NCBI GenBank assembly: GCA_038248985.1
Contig: JBBRWV010000018.1
Coordinates: forward strand, 1-39,580
Origin: JBBRWV01 sp038248985
Lineage (GTDB): Bacteria > Planctomycetota > Phycisphaerae > WQYP01
Direction: 5' to 3'
Length of the DNA stretch: 39,580 bases
Shown: positions 32,837 to 39,580 of the stretch, one piece after another
Numbering within the stretch: the first letter of the stretch is position 1
Layout of the letters: the number at the start of each line of letters is the position of its first letter
Made by a program: the position numbers and the translations under genes
The notes under the pieces: generated by a model
Told to the model about the DNA's origin: nothing
Database searches by the model: none
The model's input: the letters and a program-made list of their open reading frames with translations, nothing else

Positions 32837-34888
32837 ATGAATTTTCGATTGACATTGATCCTGGTCATCGTGCTGGTGCTGCTGGGCAGCGCGTTCATTT
32901 ACACGCAACGGCGCGGGACGCCCGCAGAGAACACTCAGGAGACAGTGAAGAATGCGCTGCTTTCGCCGCTGCCGAAGGAAATTCGCGCGGTAAGCTATTC
33001 ACGGGACGGGGCAGTGCAGTTGTCTTTTACGAAGGACGGGAGCGGCGAAGGCAGCCAGTGGAAATTGTCAGCACCAATCGCAGCGATCGCGGAACGGTAC
33101 ATGGTTGAGGAGGTCGCGGGGGAGTTGCAGGGGCTGACCTATCAGGAGAAGTTTGATCCGGAGGCGGAAGGGCCGAAGTCCGAGGCGGCCACGGGGGTGA
33201 ACGCAGCGAAGCATGTGATTGAGTTTGCGGATGATGCGGGCAAGAAGCACAAGTTGAGTCTGGGCAAGCGCACCATCGGAGGGATTTATGCGCGGCTGGA
33301 TGGTGGAAAGACTATTTACCTGTTGAGCACGAATCCCGTGGCGTCACTGGATAGAGAGCCGGCGGAGTTCCGCGCCAAGTTGATGGCAGAGCATCCGAAG
33401 GAACAGATTCAGCGAATGGACATTACAATCGCGGGACAAACGGTGAGGTTGACAAAGCAGGCCGGACGTATGGGCGAAGGAGCGTGGGTAATTTCTGCGC
33501 CGATACCGGGCAGGGCGAATGCGGCAGTTGTGGAAGAGGTGCTTTCGAGTTTGTCGCGGGTGACGGCCACGGGATTTACGCCGCTGCTGGCGGATATGCC
33601 GGCCGTGGGGATGACGCCCAGCGTGGTGACGGTGACAGCGTATGAAGAAACAGAGATATCGGTGACGAGCGGACCGGCGGCCAGCGGCCCGGCCTCTGCG
33701 CCTGCAAAAATGTTCAAACCATTCATGACGTTGAACCTGGGTTATTACGTCGAACCCATGAACAAGAAGAACGTCTATGCGGCGCTGGGCGGAAGCAAGG
33801 AAGTATTCATGCTTTCCGCAGAGACGCTGAAGAAACTGCAAAAGACGCTGAATGATTTGCGCGATCCGGCGGTCATTCCGGTGGCGGTTGAGCAGGCGAC
33901 GCGCATCCAGATTCAGGAAGCGGCCAGCGGATCGGGTGGAACTGCCACCCCGGATGGATCCATCCACCTGCTGAGGCAGAATGGCCATTGGCAAGTAACC
34001 ACCAACGCACACGACAGCGCCTCGTTGCCCAGCGGAATGATTGAAGTTCAGGATTTTCTACAGGTGTTTCAAACCCTGCGGGCGATCAAGTTCGTGGATG
34101 GAGCGGGGGATTTGAAGGCAATTGGTCTGGATCCGCCCCTGAGAAAAATAACGCTCACGTTGCCAAACCAGGTGCAACAGGAAGTGCTGCTGATCGGCAA
34201 GCCGGAGACTGCGGACAAGGTGACGCCGATGATGCGCCAGGGCGAATCGACGGTGTATCTGGTGCGGACGGAAGATGCCGAGAAATTGCATCCGACGCTG
34301 CTCAGCTTGCGCGACAAGACGGTTGAGCGCCTCGATGCGAATCGAATTCGCACGCTGGAGATCAGCGGTGAGGCGGCGAAGGCCCAGACCCTGACGCGGG
34401 AGGGAACGAAGTGGACGGTGAAGGCCGGCGCGAAGGTCGTAGATGCTGAGGAACTGAAGATTACGCCGATCCTGGCGAGTTTTACGCCTATCGCGGCAAC
34501 GAAGTGGACGGCCACGTCACGACAGGGTCTGAACGCGGCGCCAGACGTACAATTGAAAGTAACACTGCTGGAAGATGCGGTCGCGACGCAGCCGACGACG
34601 ACTCCCGGGTCGGAAGCGATTGGGCCAATGAACGCGCAGTTGGTGACACGCACCTTTTCCTTTTGGAAAAAGACGTCGGGCGGCGCGGCAACCTGGCAGG
34701 CACTCTATGATGGCGGAGCGACTCCGGGTTGGGTGTTTGAACCGAGCGCGGCATTGATTGATCTGGTAACGAAGGGGGATGTGGCGGTTACCGTCGCGCC
34801 AACCACTGGGCCAGCGGCCGCAACGCAATCCGACACGCAGCCGGTGGATCCGGCGCTCGTCCCGCCCGCAGACGAGACGAGAAAGTAG
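32837..34888 (+). CDS. DUF4340-domain membrane-anchored protein
   Basis: A 683-residue protein with one N-terminal membrane helix (LTLILVIVLVLLGSAFIYT) and a large extracytoplasmic part. Two DUF4340-like blocks are visible: a first with LSFTKDGSGEGSQWKLSAPI and KHKLSLGKRTIGGIYARLDG, and a second from ~420 with ITLTLPNQVQQEVLLIGKPE and YLVRTEDAEKLHPTLLSLRD. The C-terminus is low-complexity Thr/Pro/Gln. The ATG at 32837 has AGAGG upstream and is preferred over 32819. DUF4340 proteins regularly follow GldG genes and are thought to be part of the same transporter; the role is unknown. Confidence 0.85.
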   Translation: MNFRLTLILVIVLVLLGSAFIYTQRRGTPAENTQETVKNALLSPLPKEIRAVSYSRDGAVQLSFTKDGSGEGSQWKLSAPIAAIAERYMVEEVAGELQGLTYQEKFDPEAEGPKSEAATGVNAAKHVIEFADDAGKKHKLSLGKRTIGGIYARLDGGKTIYLLSTNPVASLDREPAEFRAKLMAEHPKEQIQRMDITIAGQTVRLTKQAGRMGEGAWVISAPIPGRANAAVVEEVLSSLSRVTATGFTPLLADMPAVGMTPSVVTVTAYEETEISVTSGPAASGPASAPAKMFKPFMTLNLGYYVEPMNKKNVYAALGGSKEVFMLSAETLKKLQKTLNDLRDPAVIPVAVEQATRIQIQEAASGSGGTATPDGSIHLLRQNGHWQVTTNAHDSASLPSGMIEVQDFLQVFQTLRAIKFVDGAGDLKAIGLDPPLRKITLTLPNQVQQEVLLIGKPETADKVTPMMRQGESTVYLVRTEDAEKLHPTLLSLRDKTVERLDANRIRTLEISGEAAKAQTLTREGTKWTVKAGAKVVDAEELKITPILASFTPIAATKWTATSRQGLNAAPDVQLKVTLLEDAVATQPTTTPGSEAIGPMNAQLVTRTFSFWKKTSGGAATWQALYDGGATPGWVFEPSAALIDLVTKGDVAVTVAPTTGPAAATQSDTQPVDPALVPPADETRK

Positions 34889-34915
34889 CCATTCGTTCGC
34901 AGGGAACAGCTACCA

Positions 34916-35476
34916 TCACGGCAACGGAGCAGCATCGTAAATGGATGTTTCGCCGGTACGCCGGTTCACTTGCACGACGAGGCGCTGTTGCCCATACCTG
35001 AGCGTAATAAGCAGGTCACTGGTGATGATGGGCTTTCCATACGGATCAAAGGTGAGCAAGGCCATGGCGGAGTTGCCCATGGTAACGCTGTCGAGCGTAA
35101 TGCCGCTGAGTTGAGCATTGCGGTCGGTGGAAAAGTTATTGATGAACGGCTGGCCATCCATGGGGTGGTTGATGGCGGTGCCTCCACTGACGGCGTTAAC
35201 GGTGTAGCGATTTTGCGCCGGCTCGAAAAAGATTACGCGCGGATCGTCGGGACGGTTGATGCATTCACTCAGCGTGTATTCGATGTCGGCGGCGAGGATG
35301 TTGGCGGCCGTGCGAAGTCGTGAGGAAGTGAGATTGCCGGTGGCAAGGGGAACGACGATGAGTCCGGCGATGCCGATGATCGCCACGACCATGATGAGTT
35401 CAAAGTAGGTGTAGCCAAGCCTGCGGCGGGCAGCGCGAATTTTTGCAGAATTATTTTTCAACGCGAGGCACCTCAT
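34916..35476 (-). CDS. Type II secretion/type IV pilus pseudopilin (GspH-like)
   Basis: A 186-residue pseudopilin. The basic leader ends at Gly21, followed by YTYFELIMVVAIIGIAGLIV. Prepilin peptidase would cut after Gly21; Glu26 is the conserved +5 residue, and Tyr replaces the usual Phe at +1. Downstream, RTAANILAADIEYTLSECIN resembles the GspH/FimT helix. The beta-rich C-terminus includes VIFFEPAQNRYTV and LTFDPYGKP, typical of minor pseudopilins. Its ATG overlaps the stop of the next pseudopilin upstream (ATGA), so translation is probably coupled. No GspD/E/F genes are in the window. Confidence 0.82.
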   Translation of the reverse strand: MRCLALKNNSAKIRAARRRLGYTYFELIMVVAIIGIAGLIVVPLATGNLTSSRLRTAANILAADIEYTLSECINRPDDPRVIFFEPAQNRYTVNAVSGGTAINHPMDGQPFINNFSTDRNAQLSGITLDSVTMGNSAMALLTFDPYGKPIITSDLLITLRYGQQRLVVQVNRRTGETSIYDAAPLP

Positions 35477-35982
35477 TCACACACGAGACGCTGCAACGTG
35501 ACAAGGGGACGTCCATCGCGCGTGACATTGACGGTGACCAGCAGGGCGGTGACCGATTTACTCCAGCCGGTAGGGTTATACGTGACGACGCTGAAGGTGA
35601 CGGCGCGTTTGAAGGGCTGAAACTCCGCATCCAGGAGATTGCCGGCAATGTCCTGAATGTCGTTGGGACCATCTGTGTAGTTGTAGTAGTCATCTGCGTC
35701 GTTGTAGAGTCCGCGCGAGGTTTCACTGTAGGAATGGCCGAAGCTGCTGAAGGTGCCATCGAGCGGGAGGCGCGTGACTTCATCCATGAGTGCGCGGGCG
35801 AGGAGCGAGGCATAGAGCGTGTCTTGAGCGGTACGCGCCTGCTGGCGACCGGCCATGAGTGCGCCGCTGACCGCTGCGGTGAGGATGGCGAGAATTGCTG
35901 CGGCAATGAGCGCTTCGATGGCGGTGAAGGCGCGAAGTCTTTTGTGCGGCCCCCGGGAACGATGAGTTTTGAATTGCTGCAT
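35473..35982 (-). CDS. Type II secretion/type IV pilus pseudopilin (GspI/GspJ-like)
   Basis: A 169-residue pseudopilin from ATG 35982 (GGAG five bases upstream; an in-frame start at 36000 is less likely). The leader ends in RLRA followed by FTAIEALIAAAILAILTAAV. Glu23 is at the conserved +5, but the residue before the cut is Ala18 instead of Gly, which is tolerated in some pseudopilins. After the helix comes a short globular domain with aromatic DADDYYNYTDG. Such two-pseudopilin operons are common in planctomycetes as parts of secretion or export systems. Confidence 0.8.
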   Translation of the reverse strand: MQQFKTHRSRGPHKRLRAFTAIEALIAAAILAILTAAVSGALMAGRQQARTAQDTLYASLLARALMDEVTRLPLDGTFSSFGHSYSETSRGLYNDADDYYNYTDGPNDIQDIAGNLLDAEFQPFKRAVTFSVVTYNPTGWSKSVTALLVTVNVTRDGRPLVTLQRLVCE

Positions 35983-36068
35983 GGCTGCTCCGGACGACAC
36001 TGCTCCACATGATTCATCGGCTGAAAAGCAGCGGGGGTTGATGCGGGTGAAGTCCGGAAATAGGGTGT

Positions 36069-37226
36069 TTACAAGGGGGTCGGGCGGTACCGGGAAGGCG
36101 TTGCGCGAAAAACAAGATGGACATCGGGGCCGCTCGTGCGGTTTTCGACGAGGTGAAAAGACGAAGCATCGGCAAGGCGTAAAAGATCGGGGCCGGCGAT
36201 GGCGTGTCGGGCGTGAGGTCCGCCGATGAGAAGAGGCGCGATGAACACGTGCGCTTCATCCAGAAGTTGGGCATGAAGAAAGGCGGCCAAGAGTGTCGGG
36301 CCACCTTCGACCAGGATATTGGCGTAGTCTTCTGTGGCCAGATGCGTGAGTAACGCATCCACGCGGACGTGGCCGTCCGGCCCCACCGGCATCGGGAGCA
36401 TCATCGCCCCATGATCGGCAAGGATTTGGCGGCGTTTGTTTGCAGCGCTGTCGAGCGTGGTGCCATGCACGATCATCAGCGGGGCGAAAGGAATCGTGCG
36501 ACGAAGTTGACTGGTGAGCGGAAGGCGACAGTGCGTATCAATCACAATGCGTGTGGCGATGCGTCGAATATCGGCACCGCGCGATGGGCGGGCCATGAGG
36601 AGTGGATCATCAGTAAGAGCGGTGCCGATGCCGACAACTATGGCGTCGACGCGGCCGCGGATTTTTTGCACGAATTCGCGGGATATTTCTGAGCTAATCC
36701 AGCGCGATTCACCGGTGGCGGTGGCGCTACAGCCGTCGATGGATTGGGCCCATTTGGCGATCACGAAGGGGCGTTTTTTGGAGAGTCGCGTGATGAACGG
36801 GGCGTTGAGAAAACGGGCTTCTTCCTCGAGCAGGCCGACGTCGACGCGCAGGCCGGCTTTGCGGAGCGTGGCGAGGCCTTTGCCACGGACTTTGCTGAAC
36901 GGGTCGATCATGGCGACGACCACGCGGGAAATTCCTGCGGCGAGAATAGCAGCGGTGCAGGGGGGCGTTTTGCCCCAGTGGCAGCAGGGCTCGAGTGTGA
37001 CGTAAAGTGTTGCGCCACGGGCACTTCGGCCGGCGGCTTGCAGGGCGTTGACCTCCGCATGGGGGCCTCCGAAGCGGAGGTGAGCGGCCTGGCTGATAAG
37101 TTTTTCGTGGCGCACGATCACGGCGCCGACGAGGGGATTGGGCTCTACGCGGCCCTGGGCGCGTTTGGCGAGGGTGAGGGCTTGGCGCATGAAGCGGGCG
37201 TCAGCATCGGTAAAGGGGGTTGCCAT
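36069..37226 (-). CDS. ribD: Riboflavin biosynthesis deaminase/reductase
   Basis: A 385-residue bifunctional enzyme of normal length. The N-terminal cytidine-deaminase-like domain has the zinc site His56-Ala-Glu58 (GGPHAEVNAL) and Cys81/Cys90 in LEPCCHWGKTPPC, for deamination of the GTP-derived pyrimidine. The C-terminal reductase domain starts near residue 146 (KKRPFVIAKWAQSIDG) and contains DAIVVGIGTALTDDPLL and ILVEGGPTLLAAFL for NADPH binding. It catalyses the second and third steps of riboflavin synthesis in the cytoplasm. No other rib genes are present here, so it is dispersed. No strong ribosome site is visible before the ATG. Confidence 0.93.
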   Translation of the reverse strand: MATPFTDADARFMRQALTLAKRAQGRVEPNPLVGAVIVRHEKLISQAAHLRFGGPHAEVNALQAAGRSARGATLYVTLEPCCHWGKTPPCTAAILAAGISRVVVAMIDPFSKVRGKGLATLRKAGLRVDVGLLEEEARFLNAPFITRLSKKRPFVIAKWAQSIDGCSATATGESRWISSEISREFVQKIRGRVDAIVVGIGTALTDDPLLMARPSRGADIRRIATRIVIDTHCRLPLTSQLRRTIPFAPLMIVHGTTLDSAANKRRQILADHGAMMLPMPVGPDGHVRVDALLTHLATEDYANILVEGGPTLLAAFLHAQLLDEAHVFIAPLLIGGPHARHAIAGPDLLRLADASSFHLVENRTSGPDVHLVFRATPSRYRPTPL

Positions 37227-37286
37227 GGGGTGGATTGTAACGTGGATGAGGCTGCGGGGGGATTCGCGAGGGGTAGGTATTAAGAA

Positions 37287-37360
37287 TGCGGCTGGCGCGA
37301 CTCGAACGCGCGACCTGTGGTTTAGGAAACCACCGCTCTATCCAACTGAGCTACAACCGC
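37287..37360 (-). tRNA. tRNA-Arg(CCT)
   Basis: The minus strand folds as a standard cloverleaf. Acceptor GCGGTTG pairs with CAGCCGC (one G-T) and the D-arm reads AGCTCAGTTGGATAGAGC. The anticodon stem GTGGT/ACCAC encloses loop TTCCTAA, so the anticodon is CCT, reading AGG. The T-arm contains GTTCGAGTC, the discriminator is A, and CCA is not encoded. Bases just inside the ribD side show no processing signals I can name. Confidence 0.95.
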
Positions 37361-37440
37361 TTATGACATCCACTGTAACCCAACGACTGTGCGCACACCA
37401 ACACTCGGAAATATTTTTGGGGGGCCAAAAAACGGCGATT

Positions 37441-38817
37441 TTACGCTAGAAAGGGCAAAGTTTTGAAGCCGGTGCCGAGAATTTTTCCGGCATCGGCTTT
37501 GAGCCATTTTTCCAGAATGGAGGCGTAGACGCAGCGAAAGTCGGTGTGGAATTTCAGGTCGCCTTTGTCAAGGTTGGAGGCGGCGAGCGAGGGGTGGGCA
37601 CCGTAAATGCCGGCCTTTACGGGGGTTCCGAACACGAACAGGGGGGCGCCGGTGCCGTGGTCGGTGCCTTTGGAGGCGTTTTCGGAGACGCGACGGCCGA
37701 ATTCGGAGAAGGTCATGCCGAAGCTGTTGGCGGGGTAAGTCACGCCGGGGCGGTACTTTGTGGTAACGGCGCGGATTTCGTCGGAGGAAAGCTGGGCGTC
37801 GAGGGCGGTGCGTTCGAGGAAATCGAGGGTGGGGTTGCCGGTGGAACGGGATTCATCTTTGGGGGAATCGAGGTCGTTGAGGTCGGAAAAGGCCTTTTTC
37901 ATGCGTTTATCGACGTTTTTGTTGCCGGCGAACCATTGATAGGCTTCGGGTCTTTGGAAGGAGACGGCGGCGGGCTGGTCGAAAATGATGTTGATGATGT
38001 CGGCACCGTCGAAGTTGCCGCGGTGGCCGAGGAAGTTTTTGACGCCGTCATCGTGTTCTTGGGGGTTGAAGAGGAAGCGGTTTCCGGCGTTGGTCCAACC
38101 GGTGAAGGCGCGGGCGGATTCCTTGATGTCCTGTTCGGTGTAGTTGCCGATGCCGAGGGTGAAGAGTTCCATGAGTTCGCGGGCGTAGTTTTCGTTGGAT
38201 CGGGCTTTTTTGTTCTGGTTGTTGTTGAGGTATTCGAGCATGGCGGGGTCTTGGGAGATTTCGAGGGTGAGGGTTTTGAAGTTGCCGAGGGCGTGTTTGC
38301 GGAGGAGGAGATTTTGCTGGTAGAGGAGGTGTGATTCTTTGATGGAGACGGCGGAGGAGACGAAGAGGCCGTGCCAGAAGAGGGTCATTTTTTCTTCGAG
38401 CGGGCGCGGGGTGCGGACCATGCGGTCGAGCCACCAGAGTTTCATTTCTTCGAGTTTGCCGCGGGAGGCGACCTGGCGGAGATTGACGAGGGCGCGTTTT
38501 TGTTCGGGGGAGAGTTCGCGGAGCATTTCGCCGCGGTCGCGGAGATCCTGGAGTTTCTTAGCCCCCCCACCGCCGCCGCGAGGGATGATGGGTCCGGAGA
38601 GTTCACCGAATTCGAGGGCGGGGAGGAGGTCTTTGGTGGCGGAGAAGTTGAGGAGGGATTCGACGGCTTTTTGGGGGCCGAGGGCGACGAGGGTTTGGAT
38701 GTCCTGGGAGTTGCCGCCGAAGCCGGCGCGATTGAGGAGGTGTGTGGCAGTGGAGTAGTCCCAGCGTTTGGGCTGGGATTTCCAAAGGGGGTAGAGAGGG
38801 TGAGCGAAAGGGGGCAT
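37441..38817 (-). CDS. DUF1800-DUF1501 chimeric protein
   Basis: A 458-residue protein from ATG 38817; the frame stays open to 39102 without a better start. Residues 1-282 are DUF1800: ATHLLNRAGFGGNSQDIQTL, EEKMTLFWHGLFVSSAV, then NENYARELMELFTLGIGNYT and ARAFTGWT. From ~283 the sequence becomes DUF1501: AVSFQRPEAYQWFAGN, NPTLDFLERTALDAQLSSDE, MTFSEFGRRVSENASKGTDH, and FHTDFRCVYASILEKWL at the end. The DUF1800 C-terminus, the DUF1501 N-terminus and the DUF1501 middle (between TYPANS and GMTFSEF) are missing, yet the frame is intact. In planctomycetes these two families are usually adjacent separate genes. Function is unknown, possibly degraded. Confidence 0.8.
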   Translation of the reverse strand: MPPFAHPLYPLWKSQPKRWDYSTATHLLNRAGFGGNSQDIQTLVALGPQKAVESLLNFSATKDLLPALEFGELSGPIIPRGGGGGAKKLQDLRDRGEMLRELSPEQKRALVNLRQVASRGKLEEMKLWWLDRMVRTPRPLEEKMTLFWHGLFVSSAVSIKESHLLYQQNLLLRKHALGNFKTLTLEISQDPAMLEYLNNNQNKKARSNENYARELMELFTLGIGNYTEQDIKESARAFTGWTNAGNRFLFNPQEHDDGVKNFLGHRGNFDGADIINIIFDQPAAVSFQRPEAYQWFAGNKNVDKRMKKAFSDLNDLDSPKDESRSTGNPTLDFLERTALDAQLSSDEIRAVTTKYRPGVTYPANSFGMTFSEFGRRVSENASKGTDHGTGAPLFVFGTPVKAGIYGAHPSLAASNLDKGDLKFHTDFRCVYASILEKWLKADAGKILGTGFKTLPFLA

Positions 38818-39241
38818 GGGGGTCTCGCGAGAGGGTGGGGGTGTTGATTCGGAGAGTATAACGAGCGAGAAGGGCGAAGTTTCAAGGTTCGGCACAAGTG
38901 CCGAAAATGGTGTTGTGAGAATACCGCGGATGCCAACCGCAAGGAGTGCTGATGCCACGATCAGGAGTATAGCTCGGGGACGCTCTCTGGGCCTCTGACA
39001 GACCCGGGTGACGTGCTGAAGGTCTGCCTTTGACGGCAGCCAAGGTCCTCTTGGAACGCCCAGAGGAGAACCAAAAATTTCCCAGCTCCCCAAACTCCTC
39101 ACCCCCGGCCCACTGCACCACGCTCATCCGGAAGCAAAATTCCTATCGGTTCGATCCTGTGGCACGATCCCCTTTCGCTCTGGTATCCGCAACGGTAAAC
39201 TATGCCCGAGCTTAAACGAGCCTCAAACCGGAGAACCGAAC
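38818..39241. other. Divergent intergenic region, 424 bases
   Basis: Separates the DUF1800-DUF1501 gene from the sulfatase-modifying-type lipoprotein gene. The minus-strand frame remains open to 39102 and includes a hydrophobic run (RAILLIVASALLAVGIRG), but there is no Met start or ribosome site nearby. I see no convincing promoter pair. Confidence 0.4.
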
Positions 39242-39580
39242 ATGATGAAGACTTTTGCCGTGGCGCTGCTGGTGGTTGGAATGTTGGTGGTCGCTTTTGC
39301 CTGCGACAAGAAAGACTCACCGGCCCAGGCCCAGGCGCAGCCGGCGGGGGCTGGCGGCGCTGCTAAGCCCAAGGAGCTGGTCCTGGACCTCGGCAACAAG
39401 GTCACACTGAAACTGCTGCAGATCCCGGCGGGCAAGTTCCTCATGGGTAGCCCGAAGGATGAGAAGGACCGCCAGGACGACGAGGGTCTGCCGCCCGGCA
39501 AATGGGTGAACGGCAGTCCTCAGTTCGAAGTGACCATCAGCAAGCCGTTCTACCTGGGCGTGTATGAGGTGACGGTGGCC
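39242..39580 (+). CDS. SUMF1/FGE-type lipoprotein (cut by window end)
   Basis: The first 113 codons of a lipoprotein running off the right edge. The signal MMKTFAVALLVVGMLVV is followed by lipobox AFAC (Cys21). After an Ala/Gln/Gly-rich linker, the formylglycine-generating-enzyme/SUMF1 domain begins: LLQIPAGKFLMGSPKDEKDR then FEVTISKPFYLGVYEVTVA, the classic 'm..I.aG.F.MGS....e...p...V.is.pFylg.yEVT' entry. In planctomycetes such domains are abundant and often have no sulfatase partner. GGAG lies eight bases before the ATG. The catalytic C-terminus is not in the window, so activity cannot be judged. Confidence 0.88.
   Translation, partial: MMKTFAVALLVVGMLVVAFACDKKDSPAQAQAQPAGAGGAAKPKELVLDLGNKVTLKLLQIPAGKFLMGSPKDEKDRQDDEGLPPGKWVNGSPQFEVTISKPFYLGVYEVTVA

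Noticed and set aside
37546..38334. Long plus-strand frame antisense to the DUF1800-DUF1501 gene
   Set aside because: Extreme Gly/Val/Glu composition caused by the strand's G richness; the opposite strand has clear family motifs.

Overview
This window looks like a chromosomal segment of a soil or freshwater planctomycete, most likely class Phycisphaerae. The taxonomic signs are inferred from several marks. There is a DUF1800/DUF1501 protein and a gliding-type (GldA/GldF/GldG) ABC operon ending in a DUF4340 protein. A CHRD protein ends in PEP-CTERM. A membrane protein carries the CxxCGYDLR zinc ribbon common in planctomycetes, and two proteins end in Thr/Pro/Gln-rich 'TRPATQPATT' tails. No 16S gene is present to confirm this.

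Layout. 1-7.2 kb: surface polysaccharide region. A minus-strand operon encodes Wzm permease, Wzt ATPase, a methyltransferase, a GT2 glycosyltransferase and a second methyltransferase. It converges on a GT-C-like membrane protein, and a decayed methyltransferase tail sits at the left edge. 7.2-11.1 kb: housekeeping and stress genes (secreted glutathione peroxidase, DUF2802/DUF6115-type protein, MutT-like Nudix hydrolase, unknown anchored protein, N-carbamoylputrescine amidase). 11.2-15.0 kb: a large AsmA/YdbH-like protein followed by a lipoprotein that looks like a fusion of E. coli YnbE and YdbL, a probable envelope lipid-transport module. 15.0-18.2 kb: stand-alone CoaB-like enzyme and the primary sigma factor RpoD with a strong promoter and a long leader. 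18.2-20.7 kb: zinc-ribbon membrane protein and TPR lipoprotein.

20.8-28 kb is the accessory part. Three direct copies of a 230-300 bp repeat, about 3.3 kb apart, bracket two gene groups: CobW GTPase plus WD40 protein, and CHRD/PEP-CTERM protein, small membrane protein and a broken manganese catalase. The repeat carries a plus-strand Rho-independent terminator, a conserved core hairpin and a minus-strand small reading frame. The catalase has a TAG exactly at a predicted metal-ligand Glu codon plus a later frameshift, and a CIRCE-like inverted repeat lies upstream.

28-34.9 kb: a 3'-truncated GH10 xylanase-like gene runs into the promoter and start of the Gld-type ABC operon (ATPase, permease, GldG-like, DUF4340). 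34.9-37.4 kb: two pseudopilins (overlapping stop/start), RibD and tRNA-Arg(CCT). 37.4 kb to the end: a DUF1800-DUF1501 chimera that appears to be a collapsed two-gene pair, then the start of an SUMF1/FGE-type lipoprotein cut by the window edge.

All calls come from reading the sequence. Family names are by motif recognition and no database search was possible.
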